From an uncultured Prevotellaceae bacterium (GTDB lineage Bacteria; Bacteroidota; Bacteroidia; Bacteroidales; Bacteroidaceae), in contig CAMKTJ010000007.1 of assembly GCA_946415645.1 (NCBI GenBank), positions 26,344 through 90,343 on the forward strand: a stretch of DNA of 64,000 bases, read 5' to 3'. Under the pieces are notes generated by a model. That model was not told the DNA's origin, did not search any database, and saw nothing but the letters and a program-made list of their open reading frames with translations. The position numbers were made by a program, and so were the translations under genes. Shown here piece after piece: positions 17,492 through 25,948 of the stretch (positions are counted from its first letter, which is position 1; each line of letters starts with the position of its first letter).

Positions 17492-19387
17492 TTACTTAAG
17501 AACCTTTTTACCATTAATAACATAAATACCATTCTGAGCCTTTTTAACCTGCTGACCAGCCATGTTGTATATTACTTCCTTACTTTCGGAAAGGGCTGGG
17601 GTAAGGTTTATACCAGTAGCTTCGTCGGCATCTTCCTTACTGAAGTAGAATGCCTTGGCCTTATAAGTCTGAACGGTAAGATAAGCATGGTTAGCCTTTA
17701 CTGTGGGCTGCTCACCTTCAGCAACCTGATACATACCAACCACTCCGTCAATATTCTGAAGGACATAGCTGCCTACAGGAGCTTCAGTATCAGAATAAAC
17801 ACCTGTGAGCATACCGGCCTCAGTTGTAGCAGGAACAGCTATACCATAAGCAGTAAAGCTCTTAGCACCGTCACCAGACAACACGACGGGAGTATTGGCA
17901 GGAATAACATCCTTAACATCTGCCATATCAAGTGAAGTATCCTCGTTAACACCCTGCACGGTATAAGCCTTCATGCCATAAGGTACATTTACATCGAAGG
18001 GAGCGCAGAAGGTTGCATACTTGGCATCTGTCATAACTACAGGAGCCTCATCGTATTCTGTGTCATACAAAAGTTCTATATCATCAACGTACAAGTGATC
18101 GCCAGCCTGACCCTGACCGGGATCGGCATTGGTAGCAAGGTTCACAATAATGTGGAACTGACCATTGGCAGCATTGCAAGTCTTCTCGAAGGGTGCTGTA
18201 ATCTCCACCCACTCGCCATTGGTGGTGGGGAAGTCGTATCTTGCCTTTGCTATAACATGAGTCTTCTCCTCGTCAGACTCATAAGAGGGGTCACTATAAG
18301 TGATGTAGTTACAATTGTCATGTACCACGGCCTCCATATGTGCATTGGGATGCTGAGCATTTGCAGCAGCAGGCACGAACTTAGCCCAGAAACGGATAGC
18401 TGTAGGAATCTTAGAGAGTGTCTCGCTCTTCTTGGAATCAGATGTCTTGCTGTAGTTGTAGTTACCCTTGGCAGAAGCCGTAGCAGCACCTGCATTGATA
18501 CAACCTGTTGTCAGGTTACCCTGAGCAACAACACCAAGCACACTTCTAGACCAGATATCAGCACAATAAAGACCATTGCTACCAGGACGATTGTCCTCTA
18601 CCATCTGAACCTGCTGAGCGCTGGAGAAACTTGCCAAGCTACCTTCTGCAGTCTCGAAAGAGTTCCAGTTGGCAGGGGCATGATTGCTACCTGTTATGCT
18701 GCTCCAATCCTCAAAGTCGCCATTACCAATCTGGGTAATACCAACTTTAGAGTTGTCTATAACAGTAACAACGTATGTAATATCCTCAAAATCCTGCGCA
18801 GAAACAGTTATCTTAGCAGAGCCGGCTGCCACAGGCGTAATGTTGCCTTCTGCATCTACAGTGGCGACAGCCTCGTTACTGGATATGTATGTGGGAGTCA
18901 CGCCCTCCACCTTCATTCCATCATTAGCAGCAGCCTCATCACCAACATTCATATATACATGATTCTTGGAACACATAAAAATGCGACCCGTGAATTTAGC
19001 GTAGTAAACCTTTGAAGCAGGAGAATCTGCAGTCGCTTTTATTGTAGCCTTAAACAATGTCTCTGTTGATACAGCATCTCCCGTACAACCTTCATTGTCA
19101 AACCAACCCAGGAATTCTGCTTCGCCAGTAGGCTGCGCATACAGATAATATGTATGCGTAGGCGCACTCTGCTGGTTATCAGCTCCGGATTCTGCTGATG
19201 ATTCAGCAGCATACTCTGGTGCATCAGCCTGATTCTTGTAACTAACATAAACTTTTCCTTCACCAACTGACTTGGCAGTCATCTTGGAGAAATAATCGCT
19301 GTTGGCATGTGCAGACAAGCCAAACATGGTGAACATCACCACGACCAGACTCATAAACTTTGAAAATCTAATTCTGTTCATAATCAC
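17492..19387 (-). CDS. Secreted Big2/PCMD-type surface protein with shared C-terminal module
   Basis: This 631-residue protein (or 629 from the ATG at 19381) has a signal peptide (FMSLVVVMFTMFGLSAHA). A strand-rich region follows, then a Big2-like domain at about 145-215 (YISSNEAVATVDAEGNITP). A PCMD-like, carbohydrate-associated jelly-roll domain lies at about 225-445 (NGDFEDW at the start, YVDDIELLYD at the end). The last 180 residues are the module also found at the end of the protein at 1-2772 (SYVLQNxDG, AKAFYF, GINLTPA). It ends in IYNMAGQQV...NGIYVINGKKV. It is probably surface-exposed. It lies 20 bp after the DUF4105 gene and 3 bp before the peptide gene. Confidence 0.8.
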   Translation of the reverse strand: MIMNRIRFSKFMSLVVVMFTMFGLSAHANSDYFSKMTAKSVGEGKVYVSYKNQADAPEYAAESSAESGADNQQSAPTHTYYLYAQPTGEAEFLGWFDNEGCTGDAVSTETLFKATIKATADSPASKVYYAKFTGRIFMCSKNHVYMNVGDEAAANDGMKVEGVTPTYISSNEAVATVDAEGNITPVAAGSAKITVSAQDFEDITYVVTVIDNSKVGITQIGNGDFEDWSSITGSNHAPANWNSFETAEGSLASFSSAQQVQMVEDNRPGSNGLYCADIWSRSVLGVVAQGNLTTGCINAGAATASAKGNYNYSKTSDSKKSETLSKIPTAIRFWAKFVPAAANAQHPNAHMEAVVHDNCNYITYSDPSYESDEEKTHVIAKARYDFPTTNGEWVEITAPFEKTCNAANGQFHIIVNLATNADPGQGQAGDHLYVDDIELLYDTEYDEAPVVMTDAKYATFCAPFDVNVPYGMKAYTVQGVNEDTSLDMADVKDVIPANTPVVLSGDGAKSFTAYGIAVPATTEAGMLTGVYSDTEAPVGSYVLQNIDGVVGMYQVAEGEQPTVKANHAYLTVQTYKAKAFYFSKEDADEATGINLTPALSESKEVIYNMAGQQVKKAQNGIYVINGKKVLK

Positions 19388-19407
19388 TAAGTTAAAAATA
19401 ATGTATT

Positions 19408-20544
19408 TTATTTATGTGTTTTTATTCTGATTTCAACATTACATACAGCCATTGCCGTGGCAAGTACCAGATGAGGCTCGTCCACTATCTGATGCGGATA
19501 AAGCAGCATACCTAACACCCAGACAAGGCATACAACGGCAAAGGGCAGCGTCCACCATCTCCTCCACTTCCAGAACACAAACGGAAGGGGGCAGAAAGGA
19601 ACAATAAACCAGTTCCACTGCGTGCAGGGTAAGTCTGAGAATAGTACCAGATACAGTACAAATGTACCAAACAGAAGGCAAGGCACAAGCACGATACCCC
19701 TCAACCACACATTTCGCAACCACAGGTTAATGAGAGCCACTGCCAGGATAATAAGCGAAACATAAAGGGGAGGAAACCTGGAAGGCATCACAACTTTGGT
19801 AGGCTGAAGCAGAACGTTACATTCACCCGTCAACAACGGAGCGCCAAAAGCTTTAGCTCCTTGCAACACCTCTATCAGCTCCGTAGGTACAATCACCTTA
19901 CGCTTATTATCTATGTCAAGGGTATTTGCCTCACCCGTTACAAATGTGCAGACATAAATGTGGTTCCATTCGTTCACGATACTGTCTCCACCTATCTCCT
20001 TGCGAGAACGTTTATACTTCTCGGGCCAAGGCGCATACTCCAAGCTGTCTGCGCCTATTGCCTCCTCTAACCAAGCAAGAACAGAAACGGCACACCCATG
20101 ATTCATATAATCATATGGAATTGGAGTGTACTCCAGCCGCCTGTCCATCTGTTCCCACAGACGTTGTTTCACACGGATAGGAAGATTCAGCACATACTCT
20201 TTCACTCCCCTGCCCTCGGCAACGTATTGTGCCACATACTCATCAGTAGGAAGCGTGCGGACAGCCATCTTCAGCTTGCCTGCGAAGAAACGCAACACAT
20301 TGTGGGAAGCATCCTCGGCCTCGTAGCTGTAAATGTAATCAAGATTATATGTAGGGCATTGCAGGCGTAGACAAGCATGCCCAAGAGCAGAATACACATC
20401 TTCTCCCGGACTTGCCACACATACAGAAGCTATCACAAAGTCCTCTGCCGGTTGTTGGGCAACAACGGTATCACCTTGCGCATAAGCATGCAAAGGCAAC
20501 AATATAAGTAGCCATAATACGTGACAGAAAACTTTCATATACAA
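19408..20544 (-). CDS. DUF4105 membrane protein, Lnb-like lipoprotein N-acyltransferase
   Basis: The product is 378 residues (an ATG 6 bp later is equally possible) with a signal peptide. It has a DUF4105 domain showing ASPGEDVYSALGHACLRL, then EYVAQYVAEGRGVKEYVL and YMNHGCAVSVL, and then several membrane helices after residue 260. A tryptophan-rich loop (SDLPCTQWNWFIVPFCPLP) lies between the helices. DUF4105 includes Lnb, reported as the lipoprotein N-acyltransferase of Bacteroides. The His and Cys in GHACLRL and NHGC are candidate catalytic residues, judged by position only. It could be a paralogue with another acyl-transfer role. It lies in an operon with a lipoprotein and secreted proteins. 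Confidence 0.72.
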   Translation of the reverse strand: MYMKVFCHVLWLLILLPLHAYAQGDTVVAQQPAEDFVIASVCVASPGEDVYSALGHACLRLQCPTYNLDYIYSYEAEDASHNVLRFFAGKLKMAVRTLPTDEYVAQYVAEGRGVKEYVLNLPIRVKQRLWEQMDRRLEYTPIPYDYMNHGCAVSVLAWLEEAIGADSLEYAPWPEKYKRSRKEIGGDSIVNEWNHIYVCTFVTGEANTLDIDNKRKVIVPTELIEVLQGAKAFGAPLLTGECNVLLQPTKVVMPSRFPPLYVSLIILAVALINLWLRNVWLRGIVLVPCLLFGTFVLYLVLFSDLPCTQWNWFIVPFCPLPFVFWKWRRWWTLPFAVVCLVWVLGMLLYPHQIVDEPHLVLATAMAVCNVEIRIKTHK

Positions 20545-20574
20545 CCTTTTTACCTTATTATTCTATATGAACGA

Positions 20575-21171
20575 TCAGAAGAGAACCTTCTTGCCATTCA
20601 CAATATAGATACCTCGTGTGGGCTTCATAACCTTAGAACCGGAAACTGTGTAAACAGTAGCGTTGGACTTGGATTCAATGCCCTTAATGGCGCTCTCCTT
20701 ATCAGTAAAGTCGCTACCCAACTGCACATACACCACCTGCCCCATAACTTCCTGCATATCAATATCTATCGTAACATAGAGCTTCTCTGCGTTCTTTTTA
20801 CCCTGAAGCTTCATAGGAATCTCACCGAACATAGGTCCCATCCACATAGGAACGCCTTCCATATCACCAGGTTGGATGGTGATAGAACCGTCAAAGGTGA
20901 AATGATCCAGTCCGTCAGTTCCCTTTGTTACGGGGATGTTTTCCATGATAATATTACCAACAGGAATATCTGTTTCAGCACTTGAGAGAAAGAAATTCTT
21001 GAGCTCGAAGTTGATAGTCTGATCACCGTTATCTACTACCGTTACACCTGTCATCTGTGGAGCAGAACTCTCACCATTGATTGTCACAACAAGCTGCTCG
21101 GTGTATACTTTGCTGTCAGCAAAAACTACTGTAGCTAAAACACAGCATAAAGTAAGTAAAAGTTTCTTCAT
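20575..21171 (-). CDS. Calycin-like beta-barrel exported protein
   Basis: This 198-residue protein has a signal peptide (MKKLLLTLCCVLATVVFA) and strand-rich content of the PF13944 calycin-like type found in Bacteroidales: VTVVDNGDQTINFELKNF, GNIIMENIPV, FTFDGSITIQPG. It ends with the surface-protein tail in compact form (VYTVSGSKV...RGIYIVNGKKV). Its ligand is unknown. It lies between the outer-membrane barrel gene (15 bp) and the DUF4105 gene (30 bp). Confidence 0.75.
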   Translation of the reverse strand: MKKLLLTLCCVLATVVFADSKVYTEQLVVTINGESSAPQMTGVTVVDNGDQTINFELKNFFLSSAETDIPVGNIIMENIPVTKGTDGLDHFTFDGSITIQPGDMEGVPMWMGPMFGEIPMKLQGKKNAEKLYVTIDIDMQEVMGQVVYVQLGSDFTDKESAIKGIESKSNATVYTVSGSKVMKPTRGIYIVNGKKVLF

Positions 21172-21186
21172 AATCTTTTTATGTTA

Positions 21187-21978
21187 TTAATATCTATAAG
21201 CCAAACCTATAGTTGCATAGATGGGATACATCTTGAATGCAACCGCATCAAAATCCCTCTCCCAAATATTTGTCATGCCCCAATCCAACTTACCAAAGAC
21301 ATTCATATGTCTGCAAGCCTTCCAGTCGAAGCAGAATTCCAAGCCAACATTCCACTGCAGCATATTGTCAGAGAAATCATACGTAGCAGGATTATTGCGG
21401 TCAATATTGACCTTTTCACCAGTAGGATCATCCACACGCAGATAGCCTATACCGTCCTTGTTGTCATATACCTCGCCACTGAAATTCCGTTTGAAATAGG
21501 TACTCAGATAAGGACCGAAGCTAAAGTTCCAGCGGGGGGACATTCTAAGGGTTGCCATCACAGGCATTGTCATTCCCCACATATCAGTATTGGTAACGTC
21601 CGTTCCGGTGAAATAACCGGACATCGTATTACCGTCCATTGTCAGAGACATCTTGTAATTCTTGACATCTGCACTTGTATGGAAGCCTTCGTAAAAGAAG
21701 TGCCATCCCACACTGGCGCCCCAACGCTTACAGAACATCTTATAGACATCGACACCTATAGTGGCACCACCCTTTGGTGCAAACGTATTAATAGAACGCA
21801 CCTCCTTTGGCAAAGGAATAGGAGAGGTACCACCCAAGGTATAGCCGGCACGTACAACAACACCTGCACCATTCATTCCCTTTGTAGGTCCCCATTTCTC
21901 CCACGAATCCTGACCTTGCATTACAGTTGCCGACAAAAGGACAACCATAGCAAGAATATATCTCATTTTATTCATCAT
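21187..21978 (-). CDS. Outer-membrane beta-barrel protein
   Basis: This 263-residue protein has a signal peptide (YILAMVVLLSATVMQGQ) and alternating amphipathic strands. It ends in ATIGLAYRY, an aromatic C-terminus typical of outer-membrane barrels. Strand-like segments include GAGVVVRAGYTLGG, WGASVGWHFFYEGF and WNFSFGPYLSTYFK, so a small porin-like barrel of 8-12 strands is likely. It does not match a family I can name. It may form a surface partner of the PCMD lipoprotein encoded just upstream. Confidence 0.72.
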   Translation of the reverse strand: MMNKMRYILAMVVLLSATVMQGQDSWEKWGPTKGMNGAGVVVRAGYTLGGTSPIPLPKEVRSINTFAPKGGATIGVDVYKMFCKRWGASVGWHFFYEGFHTSADVKNYKMSLTMDGNTMSGYFTGTDVTNTDMWGMTMPVMATLRMSPRWNFSFGPYLSTYFKRNFSGEVYDNKDGIGYLRVDDPTGEKVNIDRNNPATYDFSDNMLQWNVGLEFCFDWKACRHMNVFGKLDWGMTNIWERDFDAVAFKMYPIYATIGLAYRY

Positions 21979-21993
21979 TTCTCTTTATTCAAT

Positions 21994-22035
21994 GTTTACG
22001 TTTACGTTATCGTTTACGTTATCGTTTACGTTCTC
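21994..22035. repeat. 12-bp tandem repeat, 3.5 copies, inside an operon
   Basis: GTTTACGTTATC occurs at 22000, 22012 and (one change) 22024, preceded by a half unit GTTTAC at 21994. On the coding strand the unit is GATAACGTAAAC. It fills most of the spacer between the PCMD lipoprotein gene and the barrel gene and overlaps the lipoprotein stop codon by two bases. Confidence 0.85.
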
Positions 22036-23272
22036 AATACTCATCTTTATCACAATAGACAGACACGTTGTCTATATACAATTTACTTCCAATAGCACCC
22101 TGGAAGTTACCCCCCTGCCAGCTGCTGGCAAAACTGATTGCAAGGCTATAGCCCTTATTAGCCAGAATATCCTGGTCAACCTCTTTCGTATATACCAGAG
22201 GTATTTCTACAAGTTTCCATTGAGAGTTCAATCCGTGTATAGGTGTATCTCCCATCTTGTCTGAGCCATCCTCATTCAGGTTATGTGAGAGACGACCAAT
22301 ACCCATAATATATGGGTTGGTAAACATATCCGTACCGTCAATCATCACCTCGTTGCCAGCCTCATCCTGGTTGCGATAGAACACCACGTAAGCATCAGGC
22401 TCATCAATAACACCTTCTACAGGCTTTCCCAATCTATTCTGGAACGTAGCACCCGGCTCATACTTAAGCCAAACAGTCATTTTAACAGGCTTATGTGCAA
22501 ACGGAGAACCAAAACGGGTTGCTCGTAACGCATCCTTCAGAGCATTACTTACATCAAAGATACCGTTAAACATACTGCCACTGGCCAACCTCATATTCAC
22601 CATACTGCCAAAAGAACCCGTATCCTTCGTCTCTAGCTTAACGCAAGCACTTCCATCAGGTCCCTCACCTACAAGGGGCACAGAGGGATACTCCATAGGC
22701 TTGGCTGATGATTTACTCAGTTTATAACCCGGATTTCCGTTTTTCCATTTGGCATCAGTAAACACATTAGCCACATTGGCGTCTGTGATGCTCCACTCAT
22801 AATACTTACCTGTAGCATCCAGGGCATAGTTTTCAAAGTCAAGACAGAAATCACCCTCTGTAGGATAGTCATGTGCAACCTTTATAGAATATACCCTGCT
22901 CCACGCCTTATCCTCAGATACTATGCGAAACTTCCAGGTCTTCTCGTTCGAGAAGTCAACTAGGCTGCCATTCCGGAACTTCTCAGCACTACCGTCCTCA
23001 TTCAGGATGTAAGCCGTAGCCCCCTGAGTAATCCTAAGGCTCAAAGGCAGCTGAGCAACATTTTCGTAACTACGAATCAGGAAAACAATGTTGTCAGAAG
23101 CGGAATTGACAACCTTAAGCGTGTCATACTCATGATGGAACACTTCTGCAGGATTCTCTACATGCACAGAGGCCACCTCAATATCACACTCTGTATTTAA
23201 GGGCTCCTTACCAAAACAAGAAGTAAGAACAACTACACCTAAAAACAAAAAACGAGAAAAATACTTTCGCAT
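22034..23272 (-). CDS. PCMD-domain lipoprotein
   Basis: This 412-residue protein has a lipoprotein signal (MRKYFSRFLFLGVVVLTSCFG, lipobox Cys at 19). An N-terminal Ig-like region follows (SASDNIVFLIRSYENV to WSRVYSIKV). A C-terminal PCMD-like jelly roll of about 250 residues comes next (GDFCLDFENYAL, GSACVKLET, GSKLYIDNVSVYC). PCMD domains occur in Bacteroidota surface glycan or cell-surface systems; the substrate is unknown. It is the first gene of the six-gene minus-strand operon. A possible -7 box TAATTTTG lies on the minus strand at 23313-23306. Confidence 0.8.
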   Translation of the reverse strand: MRKYFSRFLFLGVVVLTSCFGKEPLNTECDIEVASVHVENPAEVFHHEYDTLKVVNSASDNIVFLIRSYENVAQLPLSLRITQGATAYILNEDGSAEKFRNGSLVDFSNEKTWKFRIVSEDKAWSRVYSIKVAHDYPTEGDFCLDFENYALDATGKYYEWSITDANVANVFTDAKWKNGNPGYKLSKSSAKPMEYPSVPLVGEGPDGSACVKLETKDTGSFGSMVNMRLASGSMFNGIFDVSNALKDALRATRFGSPFAHKPVKMTVWLKYEPGATFQNRLGKPVEGVIDEPDAYVVFYRNQDEAGNEVMIDGTDMFTNPYIMGIGRLSHNLNEDGSDKMGDTPIHGLNSQWKLVEIPLVYTKEVDQDILANKGYSLAISFASSWQGGNFQGAIGSKLYIDNVSVYCDKDEY

Positions 23273-23565
23273 TACGATTATAACAATTCAAATTAAATTT
23301 GGCAGCAAAATTATCCTAAAATATACAAACAGATATAAAATTATGGTACGAATAGGCTTAAATCTTGGTAACCGACGGGCCGATTTTGATAAAAATAACA
23401 AAAATGAAAACGGAAGACTGAATAAAACCAAGGGCCGAAACAAAGAGAAACAATCGCTGAAATGGACATTTTTGAGAAATGCAAAAATTAACTTAGAAAA
23501 AGAAATATTTAAGTTGATTACAGAGAATAATCAAGCTACAAAAATCCAGAAGGAAATAAGTAGAA
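23273..23565. other. AT-rich intergenic region without a clear gene
   Basis: These 293 bp separate two minus-strand genes. A plus-strand frame of 83 codons exists (23343-23594), but it is Lys/Asn-rich, overlaps the cyclophilin gene antisense and has no promoter, so I do not call it. The only signal seen is the possible -7 box at 23306-23313 on the minus strand. Confidence 0.5.
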
Positions 23566-24267
23566 TTATTTCTTTCTGCCATATTGCTCAATAACCATTT
23601 TTTTTATAACAACATCCTGCAAAGGACGATCATTGGCATCTGTAGGCAAAGACAATATCTGGCATACAACATCCAGTCCCTCAATTACTTCACCAAAAAC
23701 CGTATATTGACCATCCAAATGAGGTGCCCCCCCGCGCATAACATAGTCATCAATCATTTGAGACGTCAGTTCTACCCCCTTTTCTTCCAGTGCAGCCCTT
23801 ACCTTCTTTATATCGGCAGGGAATTGTTTTTTTCCATAAACAATATAAAACTGACAGCCACTGCTATTCTGTTCAGGATTAACATCGTCCGACTCACGTG
23901 CAGCGGCCAAGGCACCACGCCAGTGATACAAATAAGGAAGACAGAATTCTGCAGGAATGGTGTAACCAACATCTCCTTCACCCAAGAGCTGTCCTTTAGC
24001 AGCATGACGAGAGTCTGGATCTCCACCCTGAATCATAAAATCCTTAATACACCTATGGAAAAGAGTTCCATCATAAAAACCCTTGGCAGCCAACTTAAGA
24101 AAATTCTTGCTATGCAAAGGTGTATCATCTGACAATGCAACACGAATGTTACCACAAGATGTCTCTATACGAACAACTGCGCGCTTTTCTTTCTTCTTTC
24201 CCTGCGATGGAAGAACACACACAAAAAGGAGCAGTAGCACAACTAAAAGGAAACTGTTTTTCTTCAT
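23566..24267 (-). CDS. Peptidyl-prolyl isomerase, cyclophilin type, exported
   Basis: The ATG at 24267 is used because it opens a signal peptide (MKKNSFLLVVLLLLFVCVLPSQG); a longer frame would start within the promoter. The 233-residue product has the cyclophilin core: NFLKLAAKGFYDGTLFHRCI, FMIQGGDP, SSGCQFYIVYG and YTVFGEVIEGLDVV. A short insert (PADIKKVRAALEEKG) is common in Bacteroidales members. It is a periplasmic folding helper. The TAnnTTTG promoter on the minus strand contains a GTGGGGAATTT box like those of mraZ. Confidence 0.93.
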   Translation of the reverse strand: MKKNSFLLVVLLLLFVCVLPSQGKKKEKRAVVRIETSCGNIRVALSDDTPLHSKNFLKLAAKGFYDGTLFHRCIKDFMIQGGDPDSRHAAKGQLLGEGDVGYTIPAEFCLPYLYHWRGALAAARESDDVNPEQNSSGCQFYIVYGKKQFPADIKKVRAALEEKGVELTSQMIDDYVMRGGAPHLDGQYTVFGEVIEGLDVVCQILSLPTDANDRPLQDVVIKKMVIEQYGRKK

Positions 24268-24285
24268 GTTATTGTCATTTTTGTG

Positions 24286-24317
24286 CAAAAGTACGGAAAA
24301 ATTCCCCACCAAACAAA
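24286..24317 (-). promoter_or_regulatory. Promoter of the cyclophilin gene with an embedded GTGGGGAATTT box
   Basis: On the minus strand there is TTTG at 24317-24314, a 20-bp spacer and TACTTTTG at 24293-24286. The spacer holds GTGGGGAATTT (24309-24299, minus strand), the same 11-mer as in the mraZ promoter. Confidence 0.75.
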
Positions 24318-24468
24318 AAAGAATAAAAAAAATATACTATTGAGGAAAAAATTATAAGGAATTAACTAATTTACACCATTTAATCGGTAAAAAAGAACGA
24401 AACAAAAAGAAAACTCCAAAACGAGTAAAAGGGTATCCGAAATATTGTTGAAAAAAAATATTGAAAAA

Positions 24469-24502
24469 TTGTGGGGAATTGTGGGGAATTTCATTATCTT
24501 TG
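24469..24502 (+). promoter_or_regulatory. mraZ promoter with two GTGGGG boxes
   Basis: The -7 box TATCTTTG is at 24495-24502; the -33 element is weak (TTG at 24469-24471, 23 bp away). Two direct copies of GTGGGGAATT lie at 24471 and 24481, exactly 10 bp apart, between the two elements. MraZ of E. coli binds direct TGGG repeats in its own promoter with the same helical period, so this is a likely autoregulatory operator. Confidence 0.7.
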
Positions 24503-24534
24503 CACCCAAGAATTAATATAAATAAGTACACGCA

Positions 24535-24993
24535 ATGAGATTTACCGGCAACATAGATGCCAAAGTTGACGAAAAAGGACGCGTTTTCGTTCCAAGCAGC
24601 TTCCGAAAGATCCTTCAGCGAGAGGAAGAGCAGGGGCTGATTCTACGTCGGGATATCTTCCAGCGTTGCCTTGTCTTATACCCCCAACAGGTATGGGACG
24701 AGCAGGTTGACGCCATTACTGCACGCACAAACATGTTTGACAGAAACGGACGCAATGCCCTCAGACAATTTGTAGCTGGTGCAGAAGCTGTAACACTGGA
24801 CAGCGGAGGACGTATTCTGATACCCAAACGCTATCTGGAGGAAGCATGCATCAAGAACGACGTACGTTTCATTGGTATTGACAACACCATTGAAATCTGG
24901 AACAAGCAAGACGCTGAAACAATTCTCAACCAACCAGAGACACTGGCAAACTGCTTAGAAGAAATGATGAACACTCCGCAAGAGTGCAAGTAA
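24535..24993 (+). CDS. mraZ: Transcriptional regulator MraZ
   Basis: This 152-residue protein has two SpoVT/AbrB-like swapped-hairpin domains, each with the family DxKGR or SGGR motif: DEKGRVFVPSSFRK at 14-27 and LDSGGRILIPKRYLE in the second half. It is the first gene of the dcw cluster. MraZ forms a ring and represses its own operon by binding repeated TGGG boxes, and such boxes are present at 24471-24486. rsmH follows after 25 bp. Confidence 0.97.
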   Translation: MRFTGNIDAKVDEKGRVFVPSSFRKILQREEEQGLILRRDIFQRCLVLYPQQVWDEQVDAITARTNMFDRNGRNALRQFVAGAEAVTLDSGGRILIPKRYLEEACIKNDVRFIGIDNTIEIWNKQDAETILNQPETLANCLEEMMNTPQECK

Positions 24994-25018
24994 AAAAATC
25001 AAACGGCTACCCCAAAAG

Positions 25019-25948
25019 ATGACAAACGAGGTTTATCATATTCCTGTTCTGTTGAAAGAAACAGTGGACGGACTTAATATCAAGCCCGACGGGACTTATA
25101 TTGACCTAACCTTCGGAGGGGGCGGACACAGCAAAGAAATATTGAGCCGGCTGGACAAAGGAGGACATCTGTACAGCTTTGACCAAGATCTTGACGCACA
25201 AAAGAATGCTCTACCCTTGGAAGAGACATATGGCAACAAATTCACTTTTGTCAGAAGTAACTTCCGATTCCTGAAAAACTGGATGCAATATTATGGCGTT
25301 GAACAAATAGACGGCATACTGGCTGACTTAGGTGTAAGTAGCCATCATCTTGACGAAGGAGAAAGAGGCTTCAGCTTCCGTTACGAGGCAAAACTGGACA
25401 TGAGGATGAACCAGACAGCTAAGTTGAAAGCAAGCGATATCCTAAAGAATTATTCTGAAGAACAACTGGCAGATGTCTTTTACCTATACGGAGAACTGAA
25501 GAACAGCAGAAAACTGGCATCTGTCATTGTGAAAGCCAGATGCTCAAAAGAAATGGAGACCACAGGGCAATTGGCAGAAGTTCTAAAGCCCCTACTTGGC
25601 TATGACCGCGAAAAGAAAGACCTGGCCCGTGTCTTTCAGGCGTTAAGAATAGAAGTAAACGGAGAAATGACAGCTCTACGTCAAATGCTGACCTCAGCCG
25701 TAGAAATACTAAGTCCTGGCGGAAGATTATCTGTCCTGACATACCATTCATTGGAAGACAGAATGGTAAAAAACATTATCAAAACAGGAAATATCGAAGG
25801 AAAAATAGAGACCAACCTCTTTGGACAAAGCAAGTCACCATTAAAGGCTATTAACAAAAGTGTGATCACGGCATCACCCGAGGAAATACAGGCAAACCCC
25901 CGCAGTCGTTCTGCAAAACTTAGGATTGGAGAAAAATGGCAGAGATAA
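25019..25948 (+). CDS. rsmH: 16S rRNA m4C1402 methyltransferase
   Basis: This 309-residue protein methylates N4 of C1402 in 16S rRNA near the P site. The SAM-binding TFGGGGHSKEIL, ILADLGVSSHHLDE and RGFSFRYEAKLDMRM are all present, as are the later VFQALRIEVNGE and LTYHSLEDRMVK. Its end overlaps the FtsL-like gene start by 13 bp, so translation is probably coupled. Confidence 0.97.
   Translation: MTNEVYHIPVLLKETVDGLNIKPDGTYIDLTFGGGGHSKEILSRLDKGGHLYSFDQDLDAQKNALPLEETYGNKFTFVRSNFRFLKNWMQYYGVEQIDGILADLGVSSHHLDEGERGFSFRYEAKLDMRMNQTAKLKASDILKNYSEEQLADVFYLYGELKNSRKLASVIVKARCSKEMETTGQLAEVLKPLLGYDREKKDLARVFQALRIEVNGEMTALRQMLTSAVEILSPGGRLSVLTYHSLEDRMVKNIIKTGNIEGKIETNLFGQSKSPLKAINKSVITASPEEIQANPRSRSAKLRIGEKWQR

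Noticed and set aside
21994..22035. CRISPR-like array
   Set aside because: The repeats are 12 bp with no spacers; no cas genes or longer regular repeats exist in the window.
23343..23594. Plus-strand frame of 83 codons in the AT-rich gap before the cyclophilin gene
   Set aside because: Composition is Lys/Asn-rich as expected for AT-rich noncoding DNA, there is no promoter and it overlaps the cyclophilin gene antisense.
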